A stretch of 64,000 nucleotides of DNA from Sanguinoderma infundibulare. Its lineage: Eukaryota; Basidiomycota; Agaricomycetes; Polyporales; Polyporaceae. Within the stretch, counting starts at the first letter, position 1. Each line of letters opens with the position of its first letter. A program made the translations under genes and the position numbers. Positions 10,464 through 21,583 of this stretch are shown piece after piece. The stretch covers positions 558,001 through 622,000 of the forward strand of contig JAVLRN010000006.1 of the NCBI GenBank assembly GCA_032821775.1, in the 5' to 3' direction. Below the pieces are notes generated by a model. It was not told where the DNA came from, made no database searches, and saw only the letters and a list, made by a program, of their open reading frames with translations.

Positions 10464-10533
10464 CTCTCTGGTGGGGAGTCGAACCCCGAGTGCGGGCGGC
10501 AAAGGCATGTGCTATCCGGTACACTAACAGAAA
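10464..10533 (-). pseudogene. tRNA-Asp pseudogene
   Basis: These 70 nt align to the intact tRNA-Asp copies: TTTCTGTTAGTGTACCGGATAG at the 5' end, a perfect B box (GGGGTTCGACTCCCC) and a near-complete 3' acceptor arm. The anticodon arm is ruined: GCCTGTC is replaced by GCCTTTGCC, the stem no longer pairs and the intron is gone. One acceptor pair is also lost. A TTTT terminator follows (10444-10447 plus strand), so transcription is conceivable, but charging as tRNA-Asp is not. Confidence 0.75.
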
Positions 10534-11073
10534 TATGCCTGGCGTGCCCATTATACATAATCAGGCTTTTCGCAAAAGTCTCAAGCACTCGTTTCTCCCG
10601 CGTTCGGCTGCTGGGATTCGCACCAAGCTTGCCCGATCGTTGACGAGGGTTCCTTGAGAGGCGATGCAACCGAAAACTAGGTAGCAGACAAAAGAAGGCG
10701 AGACTATATAGGGGGAGTGTTCAAGTTGCAGTCAGCCGCCGGCGGAGTGGGCGGTTCAGAACGGGTGTCTTCCGGCCGGCCGGCCTCTTCCGCTTACCGA
10801 CGTCCAAGACTTGAATCCTGCTGCTCCAAGGCATAGACACACTTGTTATCACCCACTGCCGCCTGCTCCGCGTTGGAATCGTCGTGTTCACTGTGCACTG
10901 TGCACTAGGGTCCAACCTCCAGCCTCTACTCGTTCGATCGGAACGCACATAAGTAAGTTATATCTAAACACAATCTGAACACATAACGGTTGGCTATTGT
11001 ATACGCGAGTCAGTCACAGTCACCTATTAATCGAAGCTGCGAAGAAATAAGCACAGCACGGACGCCGTATAGG
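10534..11073. other. intergenic
   Basis: No supported gene. Short open frames on both strands lack domains. The stretch lies between the tRNA-Asp pseudogene and the 3' end of a Zn2Cys6 gene. Confidence 0.55.
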
Positions 11074-11956
11074 TCACCAGCCATAGTCGACGGACTCGGC
11101 AGCGGCATCCTCTTGGCCCCGTTGTGCAGCCGACCTTCGCGGCTTCCGCTGGCCAGGCGGGGACCGTACCCTCTGAGCCTGGTCCGGGCCCCGTCGCCCA
11201 GGCTCAGGCTCGTACCGGCACACCACGCCCTGATGCGCCGCCCGCTGGCAGTTGCTGCATGCCGGCTGGGCACCGTCGCACTTCATCTTCCGCACGCGGC
11301 TGCGTTGTCGGAAATAACAACAACGAATAATCGTTAGCAATGAACAATGACTCGACCTTTCCGGAGATTCGACAGAGGACTTACCACCGATCACAAGCGA
11401 CTGCGATGCGCTCTCGCGGCGCGCCCTGCATTGTCAGGTGCTGCGACCACTCCCGTGTGCGCCCAGAGGGGTCGCGTCCCGACGGGTCATCCGCGTCCTC
11501 GGCGTATGTTGATGGCATGGACGGGTACCCGGTGAACGGGCCTGAGTGCGGCGTGGGCGGGCCCGCATGCGACGGCGGGTACAGGAAGACCGGCGCAGAG
11601 CCAGGGTTCGCATTTAGTGATGCGTGCTGCGCCGAGTATGGGTCATGCGTCGCCGTCGTAGGCTGCTGCCACGACGTCTGTTGTGGGTATGACGGGTACG
11701 CGCTAGGGTATTGGGCGCTGGGATCGGTGTACGAGCCCTGCGGTGCGGACGTCGGGTACGTCGTTGGGCTGGTCACGCCGTATGGGTTCCCGGCGTATTG
11801 CGAGTTCCCGGGGTGTGCACCAGAGTCGGAGTAGACGCGAGGGTCCATGCCGTACTGCTGGGCAGTTGTCCCGTGCGGCCAAATGGTCGCACCATATGAA
11901 GAAGGCTGGGTGTTCGGGTAGTGGAAGGACCGGCCGTCATCATAGTAGGGGTGCAT
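11074..11956 (-). CDS. Zn2Cys6 (Gal4-type) transcription factor, 265 aa, finger in the C-terminal half
   Basis: Two exons (11956-11385 and 11299-11074) give 265 aa. Residues 1-180 are Tyr/Pro/Ser/Gln-rich and probably disordered. The zinc cluster spans residues 188-218 with the pattern CX2CX6CX6CX2CX9C: Cys188, 191, 198, 205, 208 and 218. Cys191 and everything after it come from exon 2, so the intron splits the cluster. The basic stretch between the second and third Cys (RVRKMK) is the usual DNA-contacting helix. No fungal middle-homology region follows; the protein ends about 45 residues later. Nuclear DNA binding is expected from the family; targets are unknown. The TATA box at 12059-12066 supports the start. 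Confidence 0.85.
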
Positions 11957-12058
11957 GGCGGAACGGAGTCGTTTCTATGGAGGACTAGAGATGAATGAGA
12001 GGGAGTGGGCGAGTGTGGTGTGAGTTTACAGTTGTCCTCGACACAGATTGTGGCCTCG

Positions 12059-12066
12059 CTTTTATA
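12059..12066 (-). promoter_or_regulatory. TATA box of the 11074-11956 regulator
   Basis: TATAAAAG on the minus strand lies about 105 nt upstream of ATG 11956, in the normal position for a fungal TATA-containing promoter. Confidence 0.55.
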
Positions 12067-13921
12067 ATCTGCCCGCAGTATTTCCTACCTATCGAGTCGC
12101 TTCTGCGTCCGCTATCCGCTCATTTACAGCCCCGGAATGCCGTGAAGTGTTGAAGAAAGCCATTTGGAGGAGTAACATGCCTTCTACGGGTTGCGCACCC
12201 TCAGACAAGAGTACTCGGCGACGATTTCCGGGGCGAGTCGTATAGCTGACGGCTGTGCGCACTCCTAAGAAGGCGTGGATAGGATTAAAATTATGACTAG
12301 TTTGCAGAAAGATTGACTCACTGAACTGATGTATCTGCATCGTTTGCAGAACGTGTACGGGCGCAAGCCACACGAATAGCGGTGTTGATGTCCACATGTT
12401 GGCATCTTTTGCAGACATAGCGGGTGTCGACTCATGCTGACTCGACTTGTAACGTTGGAACGACCACTATTAACGCTAGGTTGTTCAACGCCCAAGAGAC
12501 ACAAAAGTCAAGTCGGAAGGCGGTCACCAAGGTCAATCTGGCAGTGGTATAGACACAGCGTGAGAAGAGATCAGCCTCAACATTCGCATCACAACGCATG
12601 TGACAGGGGAGGGATTGTCACCGCCGCTTCGCTACGTTGAGATGCATCGCATGTTCGGTGAGGCTGTGCACCCGTCAGTGCCAGTAGTTCGCCAAACACT
12701 GACGGCGAGTGTCTAATTTCGTTACTTCGGACGTCAGTGGCCCAGAGCACTGCTGGCACGATGGCGGCGCCATCTGCATCTTGCAAACGTAGCGCAGTTT
12801 GTGCGAGGAGAGGAACTAATGTAGACATGTTCAGGAGTCCGCCTTGCCTTTGCTGGGCCACCGTTTTCTGACTCGCCATTTCGGCCTCGTACAGTCTGTA
12901 AGCGCTGCGGATCGCGGTTTGCATCAACCTGTCCGAAGCATCCGAGCACGAAAAGCATGTCTTGGAACGCGATGAAGATCCTTCAGACGGTGTTCCAAGT
13001 AGGTGGATAAATCCAAGGAAGAAACTGACTAGACTGTATGTGAAGCCGCCTGAGACTGTCGCGCAGTATGCTTTGAGTCGGCGAACTGTGCTGCTCAGCT
13101 ACGCAATGGGACGAAATCAAACATTCGATTGAAGGAGCTCACCACTGGCACTATGATAGTTTCAGATCCTGGCCTTGGCATATATGCCGGCAAGCTTCTG
13201 TCTCCCACCCGTCGTTCGGCAAGGGCAGCTGGTTTCACTACTGGTGATCGTGTGCCCGTTACCACGTCCTTAGCTTGCGCGCGCTTTGAGGACACCGATG
13301 AAAATCCCGTGCGAGACCCTGTGTAACAAACAGTACTTCAGGTTTGTATCATGTGTCAGTGTGTGGACATCTCGCATTTCGATTTAAAGGCAACTTACAA
13401 CCTACAAGCTGAGCTGCGCTGTACGCTGCAGTGTTGACCTCCGACCTCGGACGATGACAATGGGGGTACATCTGGCTAGCCTGTGCACGGAATGAACCCG
13501 ATCTGTCGTCCGTCCTTCCGTCTTTGAACCTTGCCTTCATCACTGCGGGCCTCGAGCGATTGCGGCGACGGTGACAGTCTTGGGACAAGCCGAGGTCCTT
13601 GGCGCTGATCTGCGAGCAGTGCTAGCCTGAAGTCCAGCGTTCGACTCCCGGCTGGAGACCTTTAACAAAGGTTACACTTGACAATTGACTGACGCAGCAA
13701 GTGCCGCATAGCCGTACATCAAGACTGAGCATTATTATCGCAAGTACAGAGGTTACCGTGTTCACTGCCACGTCCGAGTCTTATCAGTCCGAGCACCTTG
13801 GCGAGCGCCAAGTCTATGACCCTGTACTGTGCGCGTTGGCGAAGTATACGCCCCAGTCATCCCATCTGCCAGAGGTGGAGGAATAATCAGCCGCGAGGTC
13901 CAGGTAGATCGGACTGGGCAC
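12067..13921. other. long region without a supported gene
   Basis: About 1.85 kb lie between two minus-strand regulators. Open frames are 60-110 codons, on both strands, mutually overlapping and without recognisable domains (for example 12589-12927 minus and 13129-13326 plus). Part of it must be the 3' end of the 15-exon Zn2Cys6 gene and the promoter of the shorter one. Decayed mobile sequence cannot be excluded but shows no terminal repeats or transposase motif. Confidence 0.5.
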
Positions 13922-16900
13922 CTACTGAAACGTCGGCGGCGCGTTCGACCACATCGCCATCGCCGCGGCGTCGTCCATCAGCGCGAACTCGGGCACGTTA
14001 ATGTCCGCATACTCCTGCGGCCCCATAGCCTCATGCCCTAAATGCTGTGTGGAGTGAGGGTAGTAGACATCCGCGTTTCCTTGCGAGACGGCGACTGCTG
14101 GGAGCGAGGACACCGGCTCGCTGTAGCCAAGCGGTTCCAGACCGAACATTGAGCCATCGTATTCGCTGTAATACTGGCCCTGTTCGAAGCCTTGCCCTTG
14201 ATGACCGGCGCTGCCTGAAGTACCGCTGTGAGGGTGTTGTTGAAGAGCGGTCTGACGCTGGAAGGAGCTGTATGTAGGTGTGTTGTGGGGGAACGCAGAT
14301 GGTTGCGGTATGTACTCCGGGCCGCAGTGACTTGACATCGTCCGCGGTCCATCCCATCCGGCAGGCGCACCAAAATGGGATATGTTGCATTGGGGGAAAT
14401 CGACGCCATCGGAAATGTGGGGTGTGCGTCCTGACTCCGCGAAACTAGTGGAAGCGGAGGAGGAGGGCCCGGCGGCGCTGTTCACACCGCTAGCGGTCGG
14501 CTGTGGGCTAGTTTCAGAAACTCCGGTGCGGCCTTCGCCCATTGGGCCTCCGAAGTGCACTTCGATCGGAGGCGACGGACTCTGCGTCACCCCCGCATCA
14601 GCAGGATTGTCCTTTGCGCCTGTTGACAATCCGGAGTGTGGCGAAGGACGCTCGCTGTCTGCGGACATCAACTGAACCAAGACTTCGCTGGAACCTAAGG
14701 GTTAGGAAACACAAGCGAGGGTGGGGGAAACGCACGAACCCTAGTGACTCCGCGTAGTGCAGTCTAAATGATAATCATTTGTTCAGTGACTGACAGTCCC
14801 ATGAAACAGAACCACGCACTTGTCCCGCTGCGCCCGGAGCATTTCGACCGCCCTTCTCACCAAAGCCAAATCCTTTTCCACGTTCACCGCTCGACCCAAG
14901 CGTTTCAGTCCCAATACGTTCATCATCAAGATGATCCCGGACATGCACACAAAACTCTGTCGGTGCATCAGCAAGTTAGTGTCGGGTTGGACGCGACAGC
15001 ATGAGACAGTCTTGAACGTACCATGCTCTTGTGAATAAGCGTCCCTGTCCGCTTGAGGACAACCTCGAGCACTTCGATAGTTGAACGAGCCGCGTTCATG
15101 CAGATGATCTGTGATGGGAAGGAAAGCGGGGAATCGCGACGAGAGGACGCTATGAACTGTCGGTGGACGGCGATCTGGAGCTGATGGTGGTACGCTGCGA
15201 GCATGCCGGCCTGGGTCAGGTATTGCTCGTCATCTTGATCCGGATTCCAGCGTACTGAGACGAGACGCGTGCGAATCTTGAGCGACAGACAGAGTACCGG
15301 AATGAAAAAGGAAGCTCACAATGGGTTGGAAGCGAGTCCAGCCACTTATTCAGCGACGAATCGAGCTCAGAGACAATGCGCTGCTCCCATTCGTGGTCAG
15401 ATTGCCCGAGTTGGGCTCGTGATTTGTTGGTCGAGTACTTGAAGCAGAAACGAGTGTGGGTAAGCGGTCATTTGTATAGACAGACTTACTTACGATTGTT
15501 CGCATCGTAAAGGCGAGGATCTGCTCCAACCTGATCAGGTAGACAAAGGCGGATATCCTGGACGGTTTTCCAGGGGGTTGCTTGAACAGGTTCTCCCCTG
15601 CCGGTGTCGTCCAATACTCGTCGTCGCACTCTGTTGGTAGGGCGAGATCGAAACTGCCCGAACGTTAGTCGCAAAGCGATGGAGTGCAGGAAGGATCGGC
15701 TTACTCCTCGTCGTGGATGGAGGACGGCCGTCCCATACCATAACAGATCATCCATTCCAGCACAATCAGAATCCTGGGTGATGAGACATCAGACTAGGCA
15801 ATTCTGTAGAGGCGCGTAACCTACCAGAAGGCGCGCCGCCAAAGTTCCTCGTCAGCAGCGGGAACAGGGGAGTACATCCTGCTGCGATGGGCACCGACGT
15901 CAATCGCTGCCCGAAGGCCCACGCCGATCAGTATCCAGGTCGCTTGTGGCGCGGCGGTTCCTTGGAGGAACAAAATCATGAGCTAAAGCGCAAAAACAAA
16001 GTAGTCGCGTTAGAATCTAATTCGCTTGAGCAACTACCGCGACGCACGACATATATTTGAAGATCATATAGCTTTGCGGGGGCGAGCGGGAGCTTACGCG
16101 CATCCTCAACCTTGCGGAACCACTTCCAGCCGGCGGAATCCGGGTGTTCCGAGTCATCGAGGAGCACGCGCAAGTCCCGAGTGAACCGCGAGCCGTTCGC
16201 ACACACCAGCATGGCTATCGCGCCAAAACCGCCGTGACGCAGATGCCGTCTACGTTCGATGCCCTTCTTGAACGTTGGCTCGTGGAGAAGCGGGAAGAGG
16301 TCGTTCATGTGGCGGAAGTACAGCTCGACAAGCATGTCCATCAAGTCTTTGGGTGGAAAATCGCCCTCGTGGAAGAGGGGCAAATCATCTTCTACTGTGG
16401 ATTTCAACCACTAGATTAAACATACGATCAGCAGGCGATCCTCGGAGAAGGTATAAATACACTTACTGGGTGTCGCGCCTGGCCTATATGCTGCCCCCGA
16501 GGGCCAGTGTACTGGTTTTTCATCCCGATGGCAGATCGGAATAACACCAGGTTGCTCGACTTCCCGTGATATCGGAACGGCCGAGTATTCATGGACAGCT
16601 TTTGCATGTTGTCGGTGAGGTCCTTCTCGAGTGCAATATCCTCTTCGTCACTTTGCGGATCGTCGCTGATCAATGACTCGGACGTGGGCGTCGTAGGCGT
16701 GACGGAAAGTCTTGAAGGAGTAATGGACGGTGCAACGAGAGATCGGCTGCCGTGCGACTGCTCAGACGCCGGTGTGTGAGGATCTTTGTCGGACTGATGG
16801 TCATCGAGCTCCTTGGCCATGTCCGTGCCGGGACAGAGCTACAGCAAACTCGTCTCCAGCGCGATAAGCGATAGGTACACGAAATCCCTCACCCTGCCAA

Positions 16901-17372
16901 CCAGTTTCTCCATGCGCTCGAGGCGGGTTTCAAGAGTTTCGACATAACTGCGAACGGCACGGTAAGTGCTCCGCGAACCGAAAACACGGTCAAGTGGTGA
17001 GGAAGAGACCAACCTGCTCGGATAGCTGGATTTCTAATCAACATTGAGAAACGAAGTGCGCTCTGAAAAGCGCATAAATCAACTCACGTACAAGCCTTCG
17101 ACGTATGTGCACTCTATCCCACGGGCGGTGCATCTTGAACAGCTATTCTTGGGTACCTGTGGACCGTCACCTGGGGCGCGCGCAGACGAGGTAAGAGGGC
17201 CTGTCGTAAACTTGGTGATCCCAACCTACATTTCACTGGAGAGGCTCAGTCACTAAGGCTCTCGATGACAGAAAAGACGCTGCTCACGCTTTTTGCGTCT
17301 ACAGTGATCGCATGCTCGTTGAACCTTGCGTTTTTTGGACGTGTGAGCCGCGTCCTCGTCTGCGGATGACAT
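13922..17372 (-). CDS. Zn2Cys6 transcription factor with fungal-specific middle homology domain, 878 aa, 15 exons
   Basis: The exons are 17372-17288, 17235-17230, 17170-17092, 17025-17014, 16947-16893, 16838-16467, 16410-16048, 15982-15825, 15773-15705, 15653-15494, 15437-15320, 15254-15022, 14956-14820, 14763-14740 and 14687-13922. All phases agree. The zinc cluster (Cys21, 24, 31, 41, 44, 51; CX2CX6CX9CX2CX6C) needs a 6-nt microexon that supplies the LKC junction. It is followed by the linker and dimerisation coil (YVETLETRLERMEKLVGR). The PF04082-type domain starts near residue 220 (LVELYFRHMNDLFPLLHEP) and contains LYDLQIYV, LFLQGTAAPQATW, GRPSSIHDEDFDL and CDDEYW; a RDKLHYAESLGEVL block, encoded by a 24-nt microexon, lies further on. 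The C-terminal 240 residues are Ser/Pro/Gly/Gln-rich, as in an activation region. It is a nuclear DNA-binding regulator of unknown regulon; the upstream CGG-binding habit is family knowledge. Confidence 0.9.
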
Positions 17373-17639
17373 GGCTGGGGTGATCGTTGCGACGTTGGGT
17401 TAGGAATCGTCGAGGTGTCTGCCTTTATGGTGCAGGTCAGTGCCAAGGTGAGGGCGTTGCAGCCAACTTCAAGGCTGTGTTGCTTAGACTCACGAGCGGC
17501 GATTTGAAATAAAAGTGTGGCTGTGCGAGGCGATCCTGGTGTTAACGTATGAGAGGCGAGTTCGAAGTGTGCCTGATTTTGCCCCAGTCAATGTTGGATG
17601 CGAAGGAAACTGATGACTGCAATCAAGAGTACACTGTTG

Positions 17640-17696
17640 AATATCTAATAATGTATAACCTTGGTTGACCAACTAGGCTATACACTATCAGATATT
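17640..17696. repeat. 57-nt near-perfect inverted repeat (hairpin)
   Basis: The arms 17640-17660 and 17676-17696 are reverse complements over 21 positions with three mismatches. The loop holds a smaller inverted repeat (ttgg/ccaa), so the whole unit can form an extended cruciform. It lies about 270 nt upstream of the Zn2Cys6 start codon (17372), in its presumed promoter. Function is unknown. Confidence 0.7.
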
Positions 17697-18404
17697 ATGC
17701 ATCATTGGATACATCACGTGTCAGTGACATGCGTAACTTTTTGTTATTTTCGTGACATTTGGGCTTGGGTTAGGTGCAAACAGTTTGACCCAACAGGCTC
17801 CATTTCCGCCAATTATGGTGATCTGATAATGCATAACCCCCTTGGCCTATGCATAAATCCCCGCATACCGAGTCGGTTTTGGCCCGAGGCTATATATTAT
17901 TAAATATTCAACTGTACAGCCTCCACGCTGTTTCTCTGTCCTGGCTGGGAACGACGGCGGAAGCCTCGTGAATTGAGTGGTCTCTTGCTCAGAGATAGTA
18001 GACAACGCGAGCAACTCGGGTCCCGAATATACATCCTTGGCCATATAGCGTTTGGGTTTCCAGCTTGTGCCCTGAATTGCATTTGTCATTGCTCCACAAT
18101 TCGTGCGGGTGTTGTAACCAGTGGGGGGATATCCCTTCACGTTTTCTCGCGTCGCAGGTTATAGCACAGTTGCGCGGATGGTGGAAGAGGTGGAGGAACG
18201 CCAACGCTGGCAAAAACAGAACCCTGCGGACTTGGGCACCCGGAGGCGGCATGGACCGGGCCGGGTGTATCAGGGTTAGGGTCCGCGCTAGATTTGGCCA
18301 TGCCGGACGTCGCACACAACGAGCAACACTTTCTCAACGCTGCGGCCAACATTCCTTATGCTAGACCTATGACCGTCTGAACGACGAGCAGTGACCTTCA
18401 AACG
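17697..18404. other. intergenic between divergent genes
   Basis: No supported gene. It holds the promoters of the 15-exon regulator (minus) and the Dcr2-like phosphatase (plus). The overlapping frames at 17847-18364 lie on both strands and have no domain. Confidence 0.55.
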
Positions 18405-20872
18405 ATGGCCTTCTCGCTCTTCCGCGTCGCTCGTTTCATTCGCTCCATCTTCGTCCCTACCGCCTCCATCCTCGCCTTCTGTTCCTTGCTCACCTTCATC
18501 TTCGTCCTCTATCAGCCCACACCTGGTCCAGGAAGCTTACAGAAGCTCGGTTGGCAGTCATGGGAGATCGTCAACGACTACACCGGTCAAGTTTCCGGGA
18601 CTAGCAACCCTGCGGAGGGCTCGGAGTCGCCGAGCACTGGGACGAGTACCGGAAGCGTGCCAGAAGGGGTGGACTGGTGGAACGTCACGACCGACTCGGA
18701 GACTATGGACACCGCCAGTCTTCCGCTCGATATTTGGGATCCCCTCATGCAGCATGACACCGGATGTGAGTGTTCATTATGTCGTTTTTGAGGCGTTGTT
18801 GAAGCATCCTCTAGTGTCCGAGATTCATGTCACAGAGTGTATGGTCGACCCATGGTTCATACCCTCAGTGGCCGCCGAGTTTTGCTATCCCTCTTCGACA
18901 AAGGAGGACGATGCGCATAAGGGCAAGTGGGTGCGCGTGGAGCGTAATTTGAAAGAGCAGACAAGCATGAAGAGCTTGGTACGTCTCGCCCTCCTGTATA
19001 TGCTCCTCGTTCGTTCCAAACCCCAAACCAGAACGTATACTACCGTCGGACGCGGAGGCACGACATCCCCCTCATCACTGAATTGCGCGTGCTACCGGAC
19101 AAGGAGACTCCCTCGCCATTCAGCCAAGCGTGGGTCAGAGTCGCGCACCCAGTCAGCGCGTTCGGTGAGAAACGCTACTTGTGGTACAAGGCAGAGAAGA
19201 CATGGCGCGAGATGACGGACGCAGAGCACAAGAACGACCTCGTCACCGAAATCGACGTCCTCTTCGGTTCCGACCAGCCGTGGTACGGGTTTAAGAGGGT
19301 TGAGCACGCGGCCTATGACGGGGGAGGTCCGCGGGAGCCCGTCTGGCTCACATATCGGAAAGGCGTCAAACGTACGTACAGACTGTTTGTATGCGTGATT
19401 TCCGGCAGCTGATGTCCGAGACAACAGCACCACCCCGCGCGCCTCCGCTGCACTTCTCCCGCGACGGCAGGTTCAAGGTCATGCAGATCGCGGACCTCCA
19501 TTATTCCGTCAGCGTCGGGGAGTGCAGAGACACGATTCTCTCTCCCTGCACCGAATCCGACAATCTTACGACGACGCTCCTCGGACGGATGCTTGATATG
19601 GAGAAGCCTGACTTGGTGGTGTTTACGGGCGATCAACTGAACGGGCAGACGACAACGTGGGACGGGCGGTCCGTGCTGGCGAAGTTCGCAAAGGCTGTCA
19701 CCAGCCGGCGCATCCCGTGGGCGGCGGTCTTTGGGAATCACGACGACGAGGATGGCATGAGCAGAGAGACGCAGTTGAAGTATCTTCAGGGCTTGCCGTA
19801 CAGCCTCGTCGAGCGGGGTCCGAAGGACGTTCATGGAGTTGGCAACTACGTGCTGAAAGTCAAGAGCGCAGACCCGTCCGTGAACACCGACTATATGCGC
19901 GATTTACTTTGACTGACAATTGCCACAGCTCGATGACTCATCTCCTCACGCTCTACTTCCTCGACTCCGGCGCGTATGACGGCGGTATCCTAGATTGGTG
20001 GGGCTTTATCCATGCGACCGACTACGACTATCTCCGGCAGGACCAGATTGATTGGTTCTTGCAAGAATCTTGTAAGTTCTTACATGCTGGCTTCCGCTTC
20101 CTGACGCTAACAACGTTTCAGCCACGATTGACGCCATCGAGCGTCCTTTCACCCCCGACGGAGCGAAGGACCTTGGGGGCATATGGGAACGCCAGGCGGC
20201 CGACCAGGTCCTCCCGAACAGCAGACGCCTCGCGAAGCCGAATGCGATGATGTTCTTCCATATTCCTATGTAAGTCGGTGGCGTTGACTGCCCGTGAAAT
20301 CCCGTCTGATCACATTGGTCGTAGGCAAGAGAGCTATGCCGCCGCTGATGTCAACCCGAGCACCGGCCAGCCGCTCAACGTTGGGGAAGTGCTAGAGGAA
20401 AGCGGCGCCTCGAAGAAGTCGGCTGGGTTCTTCCACAAGGGCCTGCTGCAGGCGTTCGAGAGTGACCACCGTGCGGGCGGGCGGGTGCCTGAAGTGAAGG
20501 TCGTCGCGAATGGTCACTGCCACGGTAAGCTCACATTCGCTCACTGGTATTGTGTGGTCGTTGAACTGGCCCTATGCGTCCAGTCTCGGACAATTGCAAG
20601 CGTGTCAATGGCCTCTGGCTCTGTTTCGGCGGCGGAGGGTGAGTGCTTATGTTCAGCGAATCGTGCTTCATACGTGCTCATGCTGTTCGCATCGCATTAG
20701 GTCGTACTCCGGTTACAGCAAGATCGGATTCGACCGGCGGTTCCGGCTCTACGAGATCTCGGACTACGGCGAGACGATTCGGACGTACAAGCGCACGGAG
20801 AACGACGAGATCATCGACGAGATGGTCCTCGTCGGCCGCGGTGCACCGCCTCCGTACGAGGGTGTCCTATGA
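18405..20872 (+). CDS. DCR2: Dcr2-like calcineurin-type metallophosphoesterase with N-terminal membrane anchor, 676 aa
   Basis: Nine exons (18405-18765, 18815-18978, 19032-19371, 19428-19875, 19929-20071, 20122-20269, 20325-20524, 20584-20638, 20701-20872) give 676 aa. A hydrophobic segment at about residues 13-36 predicts a signal anchor. The catalytic domain begins near residue 298 (FKVMQIADLHYS, the DxH block) and continues with VVFTGDQLNG (GD), WAAVFGNHDDE (GNHD/E), MMFFHIPM and VVANGHCHV (GHxH), so all metal-ligand blocks of the superfamily are present. Linking features of Dcr2-type enzymes include THLLTLYFLDSG and the Gly-rich NGLWLCFGGGG block. In yeast Dcr2 dephosphorylates Ire1 and promotes cell-cycle start; the orthology is family-level inference. 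The exon 4 donor is GTCCGT, chosen because the more consensus GTGAAC four bases on breaks the frame. Confidence 0.88.
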
Positions 20873-21583
20873 GTGGTAGACGATCGAAGCTCCGGTTCCG
20901 GACTGACGGACGGATTTGGATGATTGTACGATACGTTGTGTCAGGTACAGTTTATATGTGGTATAATTCTTTTTCCTCCCGAACGACTCAAGAGTGCAAG
21001 AGGCTGTACTGGGTAAAGAACCTACACGCTCAGGCTCGCTGAGATTCGCAAGCGATCGCGTAAAGGTAAGTATTAGTGACCTCCATTTCTACGTGATACA
21101 TGCTGACACTACGGATTAATGATTTCCTGTCGTAGTCAGCAGCAGAGGCTAACTACGAACACCAACAGGGATCTGAAGACACGGCGAACCAAGGTCGTAG
21201 CCTGGGCGACAGCTTACCAGGGGCTGCACACCCCTGAAAAGTCACCGTGTTTTTCCGGCGTGGCTGAACTAGCTAGATATTGCGGCCGGATGCTGAGGCT
21301 GCGACCTTGTGAGGGGGAACGGCAAACGTGCGGTCCGGGCGTGAGGCGCATTCGGGCGCTTGCCAGCGCATCGTTCCTCATCGTTCTTCCTTCGTGGGCT
21401 GCGCAGTGGGAGTGTATGGGTTCTTCTCGCATTAACAGCTACGTACGCGAAGGATGAGATTTGCGGGACGCAGGGCTCCCTCCTTATGCGTATGACCTCT
21501 TTACCCAGCGCCGTATCTAATCGCCCGCCATGTTTTGTGCCAACCTCGCTCAAAGCTCGATATCTGACGTGCCCGGTGCAGTC
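20873..21583. other. intergenic between convergent genes
   Basis: Holds the 3' ends of the phosphatase (plus) and the F-box gene (minus). Both-strand open frames at 21119-21587 have no domain. No repeat was seen. Confidence 0.55.

Noticed and set aside
12089..12504. Minus-strand open frames with several Cys/Trp residues
   Set aside because: They overlap each other in two frames, lack splice support and have no recognisable domain.
13605..13672. tRNA-like stretch with gcgttcgactccc and ggtc/gacc ends
   Set aside because: A-box region is poor, anticodon and T stems do not pair; at best a remote tRNA relic, so not annotated.
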